Shown: positions 49,535 to 61,900 of the stretch, in pieces
Numbering within the stretch: position 1 is the first letter of the stretch
Layout of the letters: each line of letters opens with the position of its first letter
Source of the DNA: Taenia hydatigena
Lineage: Eukaryota; Platyhelminthes; Cestoda; Cyclophyllidea; Taeniidae
Reading direction: 5' to 3'
Assembly (NCBI GenBank): GCA_036345935.2
Contig: JADWOT020000009.1
Location: forward strand, 8,513,381 to 8,577,380
Length of the DNA stretch: 64,000 bases
The notes under the pieces: generated by a model
Seen by the model: only the letters and a program-made list of their open reading frames with translations
Told to the model about the DNA's origin: nothing
The model's database searches: none
Program-made: the position numbers and the translations under genes

Positions 49535-52500
49535 TTCGATTGCGCATATTTATGGAGGTCTCAAGACGCGACAATGGGAACGACAGCGATCTTGTGGCCA
49601 AAAAGCACAGACAGTGACAGTGCAACCAAAAAGAAAATCGAAATTAATCGTGACATGTGCCTCTGTTTCATCGCCACTCACACGTTGGCATTGTAGAATG
49701 TATTGCGGCTTATTCTTCTTCAATGTAACATTCTTTGTAAAACAACTCACCTCGAGTTAGTTGAAATGAAACTGCCGCAACCGGCGTTTTCTTCCCTCCA
49801 CTATCTGGCCTGCATGTTCTAAGAAGGCACTGAGGAGAATTCAGTTCGTTTAATTGTATCAATCTCACCACTGTAGACATTGAGCTCGCTCGTGTACCTG
49901 CATTTAGTGCTTGGCAATGCATTTGGAGAGAGCGCTTCACTTCAATTCCCATAAGGTGTCATTTTCCCACTCACCTACACTACACCGAATAACTCCCAGT
50001 TTTTCAAACGAATAATTCGAGGTTCTTTAAAATATCGCCATCGTCTCCTGTGCATAGCCGGCACCCGTAAGCCCCATTCAAACGTGGGTTCCTTTCGAGG
50101 TCCCGAGGTTTTAAGAACCCCTGTCACTCGTTCATTCTGCTATGGAAATTTCCTTTCTCTGTTTTGGTCAGACGCAAAGGTCCACCTTCTTTACATTTTT
50201 TTCTCTTCAAACTTTACAACTGAGAGTAACCAAGCTGTCTCTGTTCGATGCCCGAAGGAGTTCGAAACACTGACGACCCTTCCACGGCAGAAGCATACAG
50301 ATTCGATTTTAAAATCAGTTTACTTCGACAGTTCGTAGGTAACTCAACACTTTACCAGAGCCAGACCGGGGTCACTTCCTGACCTCGAAACTAGCCTGTG
50401 ACAAGGATGAGATGAGAGTTGATCGGTCCGATTTTCCTCCTTCCTGCAAAGAAGATATTTGATTCCCTACGAAAATCCATGTCTTTTGCTGCCTCGCTAC
50501 AACGGCGTCACGCAAATGCGCCTTCAAACGCATAGCAGAGCCTAGTTTTTTCTTTTTAAACGCTATACAGATCAATGTTTCCTGTTTATCGCCATTTAAC
50601 GACCTCTCTTAATATCACCTTCAACTGCTGCTATGACTTGTGCAGTATCCAGTCCACGTGCCTGCTTGGTTTTAGCACCATCGAGTACCATACAGGGTTA
50701 CTCTTAAGGAAACATTAAAGCTAATGGGGAAAATCAGCAAGATTGGTCTATTTTGTCTAAGCTCCTGCCGCCGCCCTTCAACTGTTGGATATTCTAAGCA
50801 GCAATTTCTGAAAGGCTGTATTCGTAGGAGTAATTCCCAATTATCGCATGTCAGTGTAGTGTACAGACACAGCTTTTTGCATCTAGAAAACTGCTCTTTG
50901 TATGGCACTTCCTTTTAAGAGTGACGGACTAAAATGGAGTCCCTACTACCGTTAGGCCTGATAACAGTCTCGTTGCTAAGTCTTGACTGGGTAACATTCA
51001 TTCCAAACATTTCATGAATGTTCTAAAATTAAGCTGTTAAAAAGTCTTTCCATTCACCCAGCTGTAGCCTTAAAATAGGGCTGTAGACAAATTTTATTTT
51101 TCACATTTAACTCAACCTTTTTGGGATATCTTTTAGAGGGAGTACTCCTACTTTCTTCGTTAGGTTAGAGAGATTTTAAGTCCTCCTATAATTGACAGCC
51201 AAAAAAAGAATCTTTTGCACTTTTGATTGGCACCAGCTAGTTGGGATGCTCTGTTTCACGGTTCTATTTATCAACAGAACTTTGTGGCCTCCGAATGCTG
51301 CCGGAGACTGGTTCGAGCAAAGGCGAGAGGTGATGTGACCCTGAGCTATCAAAAACAATTTGCGACTGACGTAGGAGGAGGCTGCATCTCAGCCGCCAAT
51401 TCACAATTAAAAAAGCCTCATCTCCTAGCACAAAAGAGGCTTGTCTTCTTCTTGCCATCTGGAGATGTTGTCACGAGGGACTTGATGGGACAGAAGTGAT
51501 GCTCAGTCCTTAAACGTTCCCCAGCAGAACTACAAAAATATACCTTGTAGCTAATTTTTGGAGTGAAATCGGGAATAGCGGCGAACTTGATGTAGTCGGA
51601 CTGCATTTCCCACAGTATGATACCATAAATTAAGGGCGATGCTCCTTGCCATTTATGTATCAACTTTATAAGAAGGGCTGAGTCAAGGTCTTTCTCCACC
51701 ACCACCTTTGATGTGTAAAAACTGGATACTTAAAAGAATAACTTAAAGCTGGCTTTTGTTATTGAGTTAAAAGGAGCAGTTCGCTACACAGGACACAAAA
51801 TTAACCATTATAGTGTTAAATTTGGGATCCATGATCCATGAAACCACATTTCTCATTGAAATTAGTCTTTAATTTACGCAAATAATAAATTACTTCTCGC
51901 TTGGCCTCTAAAACGAAGAAAAATCATAACGCAGTGACAGGCAATGACATTCAACCAGATTGTCACAATTTTTAAGGCGTACTAGCCACGCTACTAGGCA
52001 AAGATTGCTCCAGACAAAAGGCCAAATTTAGTCTCATTGGCCGGCCTGCCTTGTCGGGTCATCGGTCAGTTGTTTGTGCCCAGCTAAGGTCTCCACTAGT
52101 CAGCAGTCGAAGAGGCTAGCTTCACTGACGCAGTGTGACTGGACGGTGCATTCACTAAGCACGCCTAACAAATTCCATGTTCCACGAACCTGACAAAACA
52201 GTGAGGATGAATGCGGTGAAATTTTGATTTAAAGTCTGGCTAATGGCTTAGTAACAAGTTTTTGGCGGTTTCCTCCTGAATGCCTCCGTTCAATGTAGCG
52301 TGATTCCTCTTCACGTTATACCAAATACCATGACAATTCACGTAGCTACGTTCCGAACTTAGGCAATAAGTCCAGGTCCCATTGCATTTATTCGCTATTC
52401 TAATGAATGAGTGATGTCTACAGACTAACAACGGCTGGCGTCCAACAAGGTGTCGTGCGATGAACAGTGCGAACGCGGGCCACCTCGCGGCTGGGGCATG

Positions 52501-55500
52501 CAGTGTCCACTCCAATAGTACCAATATTTACTTCAGTTATGATTCCATTCTTTCAATTCTTCGCCTTGCCTCTTTCATCAAGGATGTTCCTAACGATGTT
52601 AGATGTGACTTTTACTGTCCTTTGAATCCTTGAAGACAGCAGCCACTTTCCTATTCTTCATGACACTTACTAGGCAGCACTGCAAATAAACTTACGCAAT
52701 AGTAATTAATTTGCATTTAAAGTGGAACTCACCAACTTTTGCTGCCTTTTGTTTGTAAGCTTTGTAAAATGTGTTGGCCTCGGGTTGACTTCCAGCCCCA
52801 CAACCAAAGTGTCAACTGAAGGCACTACCAATCTCCCATGAGCACCGGCGCCGTGGTTGGGAGACTATTAAGAGGTTTTGGAGATCTTACTACCAACTAC
52901 TTCTCGGGATCTTGACAGATTCCTTTGATTTTAAACTGACAGGGAAAAATCATAATTTCGGCTTAAATTGCAGAAATGATTCGCCTTTCACTCTTAAGTA
53001 CATTCCCCACCACTTTTTTCATGGCAAGCATTCGGTTGCGTTAATTTAATGCTGCCATGCTCCCAACTATTTGCAGCTGCTTGCACCGTTACCATCCATT
53101 AAGAAGCAAAAATGCCATCACATAGCATTTTACCCCAATTTTAGAGCGTTTTGGACTGCAAAAATGAGCGAAGGCGAAACGCAGCACATTCTCGGCTGTT
53201 AAACGTGTTTACTGCTGCCAAAAATACTTTGAGATCGGTACTCTGCATCGGCATCATAACTCGGGATTTGGCAGTTTGCTCAACCCTTGACAATTTGATG
53301 ACTTCTCAACCCCCGCACCTCCTAACCAGGAAATTGGAAATGCTTTGAAAAGCATTATTATCCTCCAAAAATGACACCCGAAAGTAGTTATTGCAAAGGG
53401 CTTAATGCTGACCAGTTGCCACAACGCAGGATAACAGAAGGAGGAAAAAATCTCCCGCTTTCTCTACTTTGCTGTTTTAATGCCCTCATTGGAAGCACAA
53501 CTACTGAAGTAGCATCCTAAGGTGCTTCCTGGATGAATCGAAAGGTTTTGAATAATCGTTCAAAAATTTCTTTTACGCTCACAACCATTGGTCAGGGTAT
53601 ATCCAAGAGTTTGCGCAGCTTGCTCCCTCTCGCTCTCACTCTCTCCAATTCGCTCGTTTCGCTTGTCTAAGCTTAGATTCTTCACTGATTTCGCGCAACT
53701 TCGTGATTCTGCCGAAGCAGCAACGCGTTCACTAACACCTTGTCCGGTTAATAAATGGGCTACTCGGTCCATACTGCTGTGATTGCCCACTTCAAAGAGG
53801 ATATCGCATAATCAAGGCTTTTATCTACGAGCATTTTCACATTTTCCGTCGGCCGATACTTCGTAATGCCGAAGTTCTTCTTTTAATGCTCGCTATATTT
53901 GGCCTGAATTATTTAGGTTTTGCGAGTTGGTAGTTGTTATCGCATTCAAGTACTTCCAGCTCCATTTGTAAAATCTATTTTGTTCCCCTATTCCCAAAAT
54001 CTGTTGGTGGATGTTTCTCTGCGAAGCAAGCAAATAGTGCTATCAGTGCAGGCAAACTAGTGCTGTGAAAAAGTGTTTTACAATGGATCAGATGCTTTTG
54101 GAGAGAATTGTGTTATCGAGATTGGCTGCATTTGTTAGTTACTGTCACCATACCTTAGCGTACACGTCCTCTCCACCTCGCTGGTGCCTCAAAGCTAACC
54201 TAGCTTCCCGTGGGGCGTCAGACCATTGGAAGTTAGGCAGGAAAGTTCGCTTTGTCTCCACTTTTAGTTGAAGAACGTAGATGGTTCCGCCATAGCTGAC
54301 TGGACGCGTGCTACATTTCAAGGCAGTCTGGAATTTGCTTACGTTGTGAGAAAGACCCAAATGGATAACTGTTTCGCTTAATTGGTTTCTATTTTACTTG
54401 AAATAGTTGACTGAAAATTGAAGCACATTTTAAAATCCGACTTTCATCGCATTTTAAAGCTTTTGTCCTCCATTGGCAATGGAGGTTCAATTCCCTGCAG
54501 AAAGTTGATATTCACAACAATCATGCCCCTCGTTTCTCATGCTGATCGTGACGATGCATGACCGATGTAGTGCATTGAACAGATGCGTGCAACTAATCCG
54601 TACGTTCAACACCGAAGGGTGGTGGATCAAAGGGAGGAAACATTTTGCATTCATAAAAAATGGTGCCTAAAAATACCTACAGATACACCCCAACCAAACG
54701 GCACCTTCAACGGTGTCTTATGTGTGAACATAAGCCTACCTCAATATACTTAGTTAGGACGGCATTACATGCCATGTGAAAAGTATTTCCTTCCTTAGTA
54801 CTCTACCTACTGGATTTATTCACGGTTCGTTTCACTTGAGGTAGAAACCCTTCTCTTCTGTGTATGGCATTCAGTATGCCTACACCAATAGTTCACGCTG
54901 ACACGATTTAGTAAACTCCTTTTACTAAACAGTTTATTTATAAATTCCCTTACGACGTTGCCTTGGAATTGAGCACACTCCTCATGTAGGTACAGAAGCA
55001 GATCTGGCCTGATTGCGAATCCGCTCGGCGACTCTGCCATTTTTAACCATGAGGAGAAAAAGTTGTTTTTTTTTTCGCATTTGGTATGAATTGACTTAAT
55101 TCGTTTGTAATGGAGAACGCTTTGAGAGCAGTCATTCTGCAGCCGCACACATATCCAATGGAGGTTTTTGCGCGACTTTCGGACCTTGTGCTTCAGTAGA
55201 AAACACCTCTGGCGTAACCCTCTTAAATGCACTAAATATGCTAATAATAGTAATAAATGAAGCCCCAAACATGAAGTCACACAATCCTACGGGGAACTTA
55301 AGGTTAATTTACTTCCTGTCGGAACTGCTAATTTTTGCATCATATCTGTAAGGTATTTTTTTCCTTCCGCCTGCTAATGTTGCACTAAAAAGTAATTAAT
55401 TAGAAATAAACAAGAATGCCATATTTGCAACGCCACCTGATGGATGGACTAACCAATCAAATGGGTGGAATGGCTTGGAAATAGGTGAGATAAGAGGCAT

Positions 55501-56712
55501 TACTTTTAGTAAACTGAAATAAAAATTAAGAAAAGGGTTATGAAACTTGTTTAAGAAATTCGAGGTCATTACCACGGTCTTGCGTACACATTCACTGAGA
55601 AAATTTTAGCCATATCCTAATTTAACCTATCCAAGCCCAAGGCAACTCGCATATCTCCAGCTGTTTGCCACGATAAAATTAGCGAACACGATTTAAAGAT
55701 CCGTAGTTCTGTTACACTTTCTAATTTCCTTCACTCATGGGAAGATCCACCGCTACACTTTCGCGGGTGGACTGCCCTCTGGGCCACGCCAGCAGCTCCA
55801 ATCCACACTACATGTTCTGGCCGAGTATTGCGTCTTCTACAGCCTCCAGGGAAGTCTTGAAATGCTACAGTTCTTTCACACCTAAATTCAAATCTACCCT
55901 CATTAGCTGTGCAATCTGTGTTTTACACAGCTTAACTTGTTTCCTGATAACGTGAATTAGTGGGTTGAAATTTCTAACTTCGTACACTTTACCAGTATCT
56001 ATTCTCTACTATTAATAAATGAATGAAAATTAGTGCATCCGCTCCATCATTCTCTTTTCCCTTCCCATTGGGATCATGTCTCCTATAAGACCGGTCGCAG
56101 TCCGCCCAACCTGAGATGGGACCCCCGCGCACATTGATGTAGTACACTTGGGCCAAATGACTTTGCTGATGTGCTAGCTGCGGAAAATTAATCCCTGTGC
56201 CCCAATTAGGCATTAGGTGCGGTGAATTTGAACGAGCGCACATAGCACCCACCTCTCCCACCCGCCCTTCCCCTGAGGGGAGGTGACGGTCTTCATTTGC
56301 AAAAGCCGCCATGAGCTCACACTTTTGACAGTGGCGCCTTTCAGGTGCGCGTAAACGCGACAGTTGAGGCGCGTTTTTAAGTTTTTACAAAACAATACCT
56401 CAATTTCCTTTGAAGCCTGCATGCATTGTGTGTGCTTGTGAAGAGCTTCCAGTACCTAAGCCCTAACACCTAGCATTTTTGTCGGAATTGTTTAGTTTGA
56501 TGACGCACCCGAGCTTCCGACAATGCATGAATTGTGATGTATTACTAATTTTCTTCGCTTTGACCACGATGCATGTTAAACGCGCTTCCCGATAAAAAGC
56601 ATAGTTTATAAGAACCTTATACGTTGAGTGAAAATGTATCAAACCTAACCCAGTTCCAACTAAGTTAACACCAAAGGAGCGCTAAATCAGCCGAAATTAG
56701 AAGTGTATACTG

Positions 56713-56901
56713 CAATACTTTGTTTGTTTAAACTATTGGTTCCGGTCAGGGTTACAGAGGTGGCCGTATCGCCCTAGCTGCGTAGGCTGGCCTCCGAGCC
56801 ATGCCAGAAGCTTATTTCCCTCTGCCTGTTGAATATATATATATATGTATTCTGCCCTAGTATTCTGCCTTATCTTGCCTAAAGGGAGCCTTGGGACGCC
56901 A
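56713..56901 (+). mobile_element. Short non-coding element R3, copy A
   Basis: About 189 bp starting caatactttgtttg and ending gggacgcca. It shares with copy C ggtggcc, taggctggcctccg, ttccctctg, ttctgcctt and gggagcc. It contains an (AT)n stretch not shared by the others. No clear flanking duplication. Confidence 0.65.
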
Positions 56902-57010
56902 CAATGCTGCAGCAATCATTGTATAAAATCAAAACTTAAATGCACGTTGCTTTCAATCGCCAATTTGACTGAACAGACTTTTGAGATTTCATTTTCTATT
57001 CAATGGCATT

Positions 57011-57137
57011 GTAGCGTCCCGAGACTACCTCGAAGCCAAAAGAAGGCAGAATGCCAGGGCAGCCTGCGCGGCCAGAGCAATACGGCCACCCCTGTGACCT
57101 TGACCGAAACCGGTAGTTCCAACAAACAAAGTACTAC
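57011..57137 (-). mobile_element. Short non-coding element R3, copy B, inverted
   Basis: Reverse-complement copy between A and C: starts gtagcgtcccgag and ends accggtagttccaacaaac plus aaagtac. It lacks an internal stretch of about 55-60 nt present in A and C. Because it lies inverted between A and C, transcripts through this region could fold back. Confidence 0.65.
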
Positions 57138-57220
57138 AGCGTCATGTATCCCACGCACTCATAAGCTTCCACTCCCCCATTAACTTAATATCAATTCGCT
57201 TCTCAATGCAGCATAGATTG

Positions 57221-57402
57221 TAATACTTTGTTTAATAGGACTACCGGTTTCGGTCAGGGTGACGGAGGTGGCCATATTGCCCTAGCAGTGTAGGCTGGCC
57301 TCCGGGACATGCCAGCAGCCACTTTCCCTCTGTTCATTGAATATACGTAACCCACTCTAGCATTCTGCCTTCTTTTGCCTTCGAGGGAGCCTCGGGACGC
57401 TA
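57221..57402 (+). mobile_element. Short non-coding element R3, copy C, with 9-bp target duplication
   Basis: A 182-bp body from taatactttgtttaatagga to cctcgggacgcta, flanked on both sides by CATAGATTG (57212-57220 and 57403-57411). A 9-bp flanking direct repeat indicates insertion as a discrete unit. The termini are not inverted repeats (TAATAC against TAGCGT), there is no poly-A tail and no open frame, so the class (SINE-like, or a deletion product of a DNA or LTR element) is open. Confidence 0.7.
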
Positions 57403-58826
57403 CATAGATTGTCAGACCTTCAAGAGGCGATCTTAAGACACAAAAGTTTGGAGATTTTGCTACGATGCAGAAACCCACCAGTTATCAAAATATAGTCATA
57501 GAAACCAGCATAAATCCTCAATGATTACTTAACTAAACCAATAGCCATGGGATTAGCTAAAATCAAAGTGGTCACTGACATGATACAAACGATTTCTTGC
57601 CGATTAATCGCCTTGAACGAATGTACATGAACTCATGAATTAAAATCATCATTTAAGTTCATTGAGACCTGCAAATCTGTCACAACTTATGGACGATCGA
57701 TTTTAAAAGCTTTATAAAAATTACAGAATCAAAATATCGATCTGTGAAGAGTTTTATGAATCTACTTAAGTTTTTAGTAAGTTGAATTCTGTTGCATGAT
57801 AAGCCAAAGGTAAAATTTTTAGTTGGGCGGGTTTTCAATAACTATGGAAACAAAGCACTCATTAAGTTTTTGTTTATATTTATAAAATGCGGAGTTTGCA
57901 TCTCTAGGCCTAGAGTTCCAATTTTCAAAAGATGTAAGGGTTACCTTTTCACCGGGCGTGATTCGGCTTACTCAATGCTAAATATGTAAGTTAAGTAATA
58001 CTCAGACTATGTGAGCTTTGCAGTGCCGCGTCCACCACCAATGTATTGTCTACGCTTCATGTTTCCACTTTTGGTTATTCTGAAACCGGGGGACCTGCCC
58101 CTCCACGTTCATCACGACATATACGTTCTTTTCACACTTCTTATATTTTTGTTCGAACGCAAGCTCTGCAATGTTTGTACCGTAATATTACTGGCCTATG
58201 TGCTATTACTCTGTATAAACTCGGTGCCCAGCCAGTGCACCCCCTCCCCCTGTTTTTCCCCGCATAACTGACGTGCGACTCTAGTAACAATATTCCTTTT
58301 GTCAATTTTCTACCTGTTATAGGAATGTTGTGACTGCCCGCTTTGTTTATTTTGATTCAATTTGGTCCATCACCTCACCTAGGTATAGTACATACTTTAA
58401 GCATGTGGTGTCTGGATCTTGTTTATTCAACAAAGCCATGCAGGCATCTTGCCAAATTAAGGAAGTTAAAAGTATCCATTCCTCGCCGCGCTTCTATTAC
58501 TAGTTGGAGGAGCAATGCTTCCCGACACTATTCCCCTGTAGCACCGCTCTGGATGCAGGCTGCCCTTCAACCGGCCTCTATTCTGAACTAAACTACCTAA
58601 ACACAAGCAACTCGTTCAGGTCTACCTTCTTCATAAGATTTTTGAAGTCCGGAATTTCAAAGCTTAAAATCCACCGCTTATACAAGTCTGATAAGTAATA
58701 GTTTCCTTTACACCTGGATGTTTTTAAAAAGCTAGTTTGGGATCACCCCACTTTAAGGGGTGTTTGGAGTGAGCAACCACTGAACTTCAAAATCTATTTA
58801 ACAAAAAGTGTATTTCTTCCGCAGCC

Positions 58827-58832
58827 TTTATT
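58827..58832 (-). terminator. Candidate polyadenylation signal AATAAA of the HECT gene
   Basis: Minus-strand AATAAA about 150 nt after the stop codon at 58983. Confidence 0.55.
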
Positions 58833-58982
58833 ACTTACCAAAAACTCTTACTATATAAAATTGACACGCGTTTGATAGGAGGCGTGTAAGTAGGGGCTAG
58901 AGCCTGACATTTGAAAAATCGTTGAACACTGAGTGAAGAAGGAAAGCACATGAGTAAGCAGGCATTAGTGTGCTTGTTTGTT

Positions 58983-61900
58983 TCAAACAAGTCCAAAGCC
59001 CTCTGTGTTCTCGATGGCTTGCATAAACTTCGTTCTCAAAACCTCCATACTACTGTACTTCGGCAGATCAAGAATATTGTAGCAGGTATGAGCTACGGGC
59101 AAAAAGTCGTCTCCACTGCTGTTTGGCTGGATCGTGATCTAAATTTGAAAAGAAAGGGGAGTAACCCATCCTGTTGTACATTCATTAATCCGCTTAAAAG
59201 GCGATTGAGGGAGACTACTCTGCAGTGAGATTTGTCCGACGGTTAAGTGATCAAATTAATTCCAGCTGTAAAAGCTCCGAAAAAAAAATATCTGGGACTT
59301 TACTCCGTGTCCAAAGCTTGAAAAACAGCGGAGTGATTCCTATCTAGCAGGGTCACATGATCTTTCTGCGTATATTGTGTTAATAAAGCTCAAATGTCAC
59401 ATCATTAGCCCGTGTACATAAAAATGATTTTCAAATTACAAAAAAACGATAACGGGTCAGTGAGGTGGTCTAGAAAATGGATCTCATCTCGACACTAGCT
59501 AGTAAATGCTGCATTATGCTCTGGGACGAGGAGGCTGGACAACTCACCTTGATTCCAGGAAGGCCTACAATTGGCACGCGATCACAACCAGTGAGGAATC
59601 GGAGGAAATTCTTCTTCTGCTTCAAATTGCATTGATTCAAGAGAACCTCCCAGAACCACTTGATGACCGGATGCTGGTCCCAGTACTCGCCCTGATAGCT
59701 GGTGTTTTTCCGCAGATCTTGCCAGTCTATGTCCTCCGAACCCACAACCATACTCTTGTAGAACACAAAAAGTGAATCGCCCTTTGTCAGCGGGGGAGTG
59801 CTTTGCGTTAAAATATGTGTACATATATCTAGAATTAATTTCCCCACCTGACCTTCTGTGTGGAACTGGAGGGAGCGCTGTGAAGGTATGTTTCGAGATA
59901 AGACTAAGACAACTAAGACTCTAAGAATTTGAATTACAAGCACTAAGGCCAAAGCGTGCCTTCGTCTACAATAGCAATAGAACCGGTCAGGTGATTCAAC
60001 ATCCTAACCACACACGATGAATCATGGCTGAGTTCACCCACGCAAGCTATTGCTGGGAGACGTTGGCAATGAAGCCCAAAAACCTTGAGTATGCTTCTGT
60101 TACCTAGCCAAGTATCGGGTTTTGAAACCTTAAATGACATTATTAAGATTGGGTCGACTCCAATCACCCAACTTCAAACATCACGGATGAGGCGGTTATC
60201 AAGTGTCAAGGTGAACTTTTAAGGGGTGAAGACCCAAAGCGAGATTGCTTGCAGAATGAATGCTCGCCTTGAGGGTGTTTTACTTAAAACGGAATCATGC
60301 TTGCTAAACTTACATGTAGTTCACTAGGTTGGAACATTTTTATTACATAGCCTGAGCAGACATTGAAGAAGCCGGACTTGAAGGCCTCAAAAACAGATTT
60401 GCAGCTCTTGTTGAATCTGAAATCGAGGTATTTCTCTACATACTGTTGCTTGTTCTCTTGATTTACCACCACTTCGCCACCCGAGGGAATGAGGGGAATG
60501 CGCTCGACTGCCCCGTAATTATCCACTGTTATCTGCAGAACGAAAAAAGGAGACTTCAGGTCGCATTAAGAACGCAGTAACTCCAGAGACGAGACGATGG
60601 TTGTACGCAGTTTTCAAATGTATACACTGGAACTTAATGTTCACTGTTGGTGCACATCATGAGAGTACTAAGATTGAGGTTATGGTAATGGACTATCCCG
60701 ATAACCTATGAAGGCTAATAATCAGGAAATAGTCACATTTTAATCCTATTTAATGCCTAAGAAGTATGACGTTGAGGAGCTGAAGAGAGGTTCTTTTCTG
60801 CGTCTTTCAGATCACATGGAGCATCACACCGGAGTGATTACTTTGAATCACTTCCCTCATACGTGGAATGATGAGAGAGAAACGCGGGATCGTGTGATCT
60901 TTTGGTAACAAGGGAGGTGTGGGAAGTACGCCAACGGACTGCTTATGACCCTGTTGAAAATTCATTGACATCTAATAGCTTTGCCATAAGGGAAACTCAT
61001 ACGCTGGATAAAAACTTCAAAATCCTTTGAGACTTTGGCAGAATCGGAAGTAATTTAACGGCCTTATCAAGTTTAATGTTCGTTTGCCGGACACCGTTAA
61101 GTAGCACTGACATCACAGCATATGGCTTCACCTCGAAAGTAAGGCAGAAGGCATCCTCCAAATCGGCCTCTTCGTAGTCCAATAGCATCTGCAGGGACTT
61201 CGCCACCACGGGATCTAACTCCTTGAGGTCCTCCAATGTGGGCTCCTCATCCAAAAGCTTTTTGAACAGTGCTGTGGGAAAGCAGAGGTCTATGATGATG
61301 GAGTTGTAGATAGCCAGGCCACACAGTGCGCCGACCATGTTGAACATCGATGGCGACTCCATGTTCTGTGAGGGAGAATTCGGCACAAGCTTAGAACGAC
61401 CGAGCACTCAAACAATAATCACTCCTACGTTTCGCGCTAACAACTTAACGTTTAGTAGTTAATTCTTGTTTTGATACGATAACCGGAAGTGTTAGGCTCG
61501 GAAACACCAAGCTACCTCTTGCCAATGTGTTCCAGCATAAGAGTTGCGTTAAGAAATCATGTACTACCTATGCGCGCAATCCCTGCGCCAAAAGGCTTAA
61601 GGTTGATTCAAATCGTAAGTAAGAATTTCTCTGCTTTCAAAACCATTTAATCGTAACGACATGCTCACTGATTTACTTCCACTAAATAGGCTACAATGCT
61701 ATTTAAAAGAGCAGGTTGCAGTATTCATCTTTTTGCAGGTAAAAGTCGTGATTTTTAGAAGGAATGAGTCAATTGTGGAAGTTGGATTTCAGGACGAATA
61801 CTTGATCATCTTAAAATGAAAGACGCGGGGTAGGCCGTAGTCCGCCGAGACTTACGCTTTCGTTAAACCATAGCATGCGCGACTCGGGATACTCCTTGAA

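Larger units (their letters stand above)
37411..58826. other. About 21 kb with no defensible gene
   Basis: Open frames here are 60-154 codons, the range expected by chance in 128 kb of two-strand AT-rich sequence. They lack third-base bias or paired splice signals and match no family I know. The longest are minus 55280-54816 (154 codons, hydrophobic N-terminus), minus 41289-40921 and minus 40564-40319. Short exons of an unrecognised gene could be hidden, since the HECT gene nearby has exons of only 36-60 nt. The region does hold simple repeats and three short dispersed repeat families, listed separately. Confidence 0.5.

Noticed and set aside
49710..49952. Minus-strand frame ending at a good donor-like GTGAGT (49749)
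   Set aside because: No acceptor at its 5' side and no in-phase partner exon. Isolated donor consensus is common.
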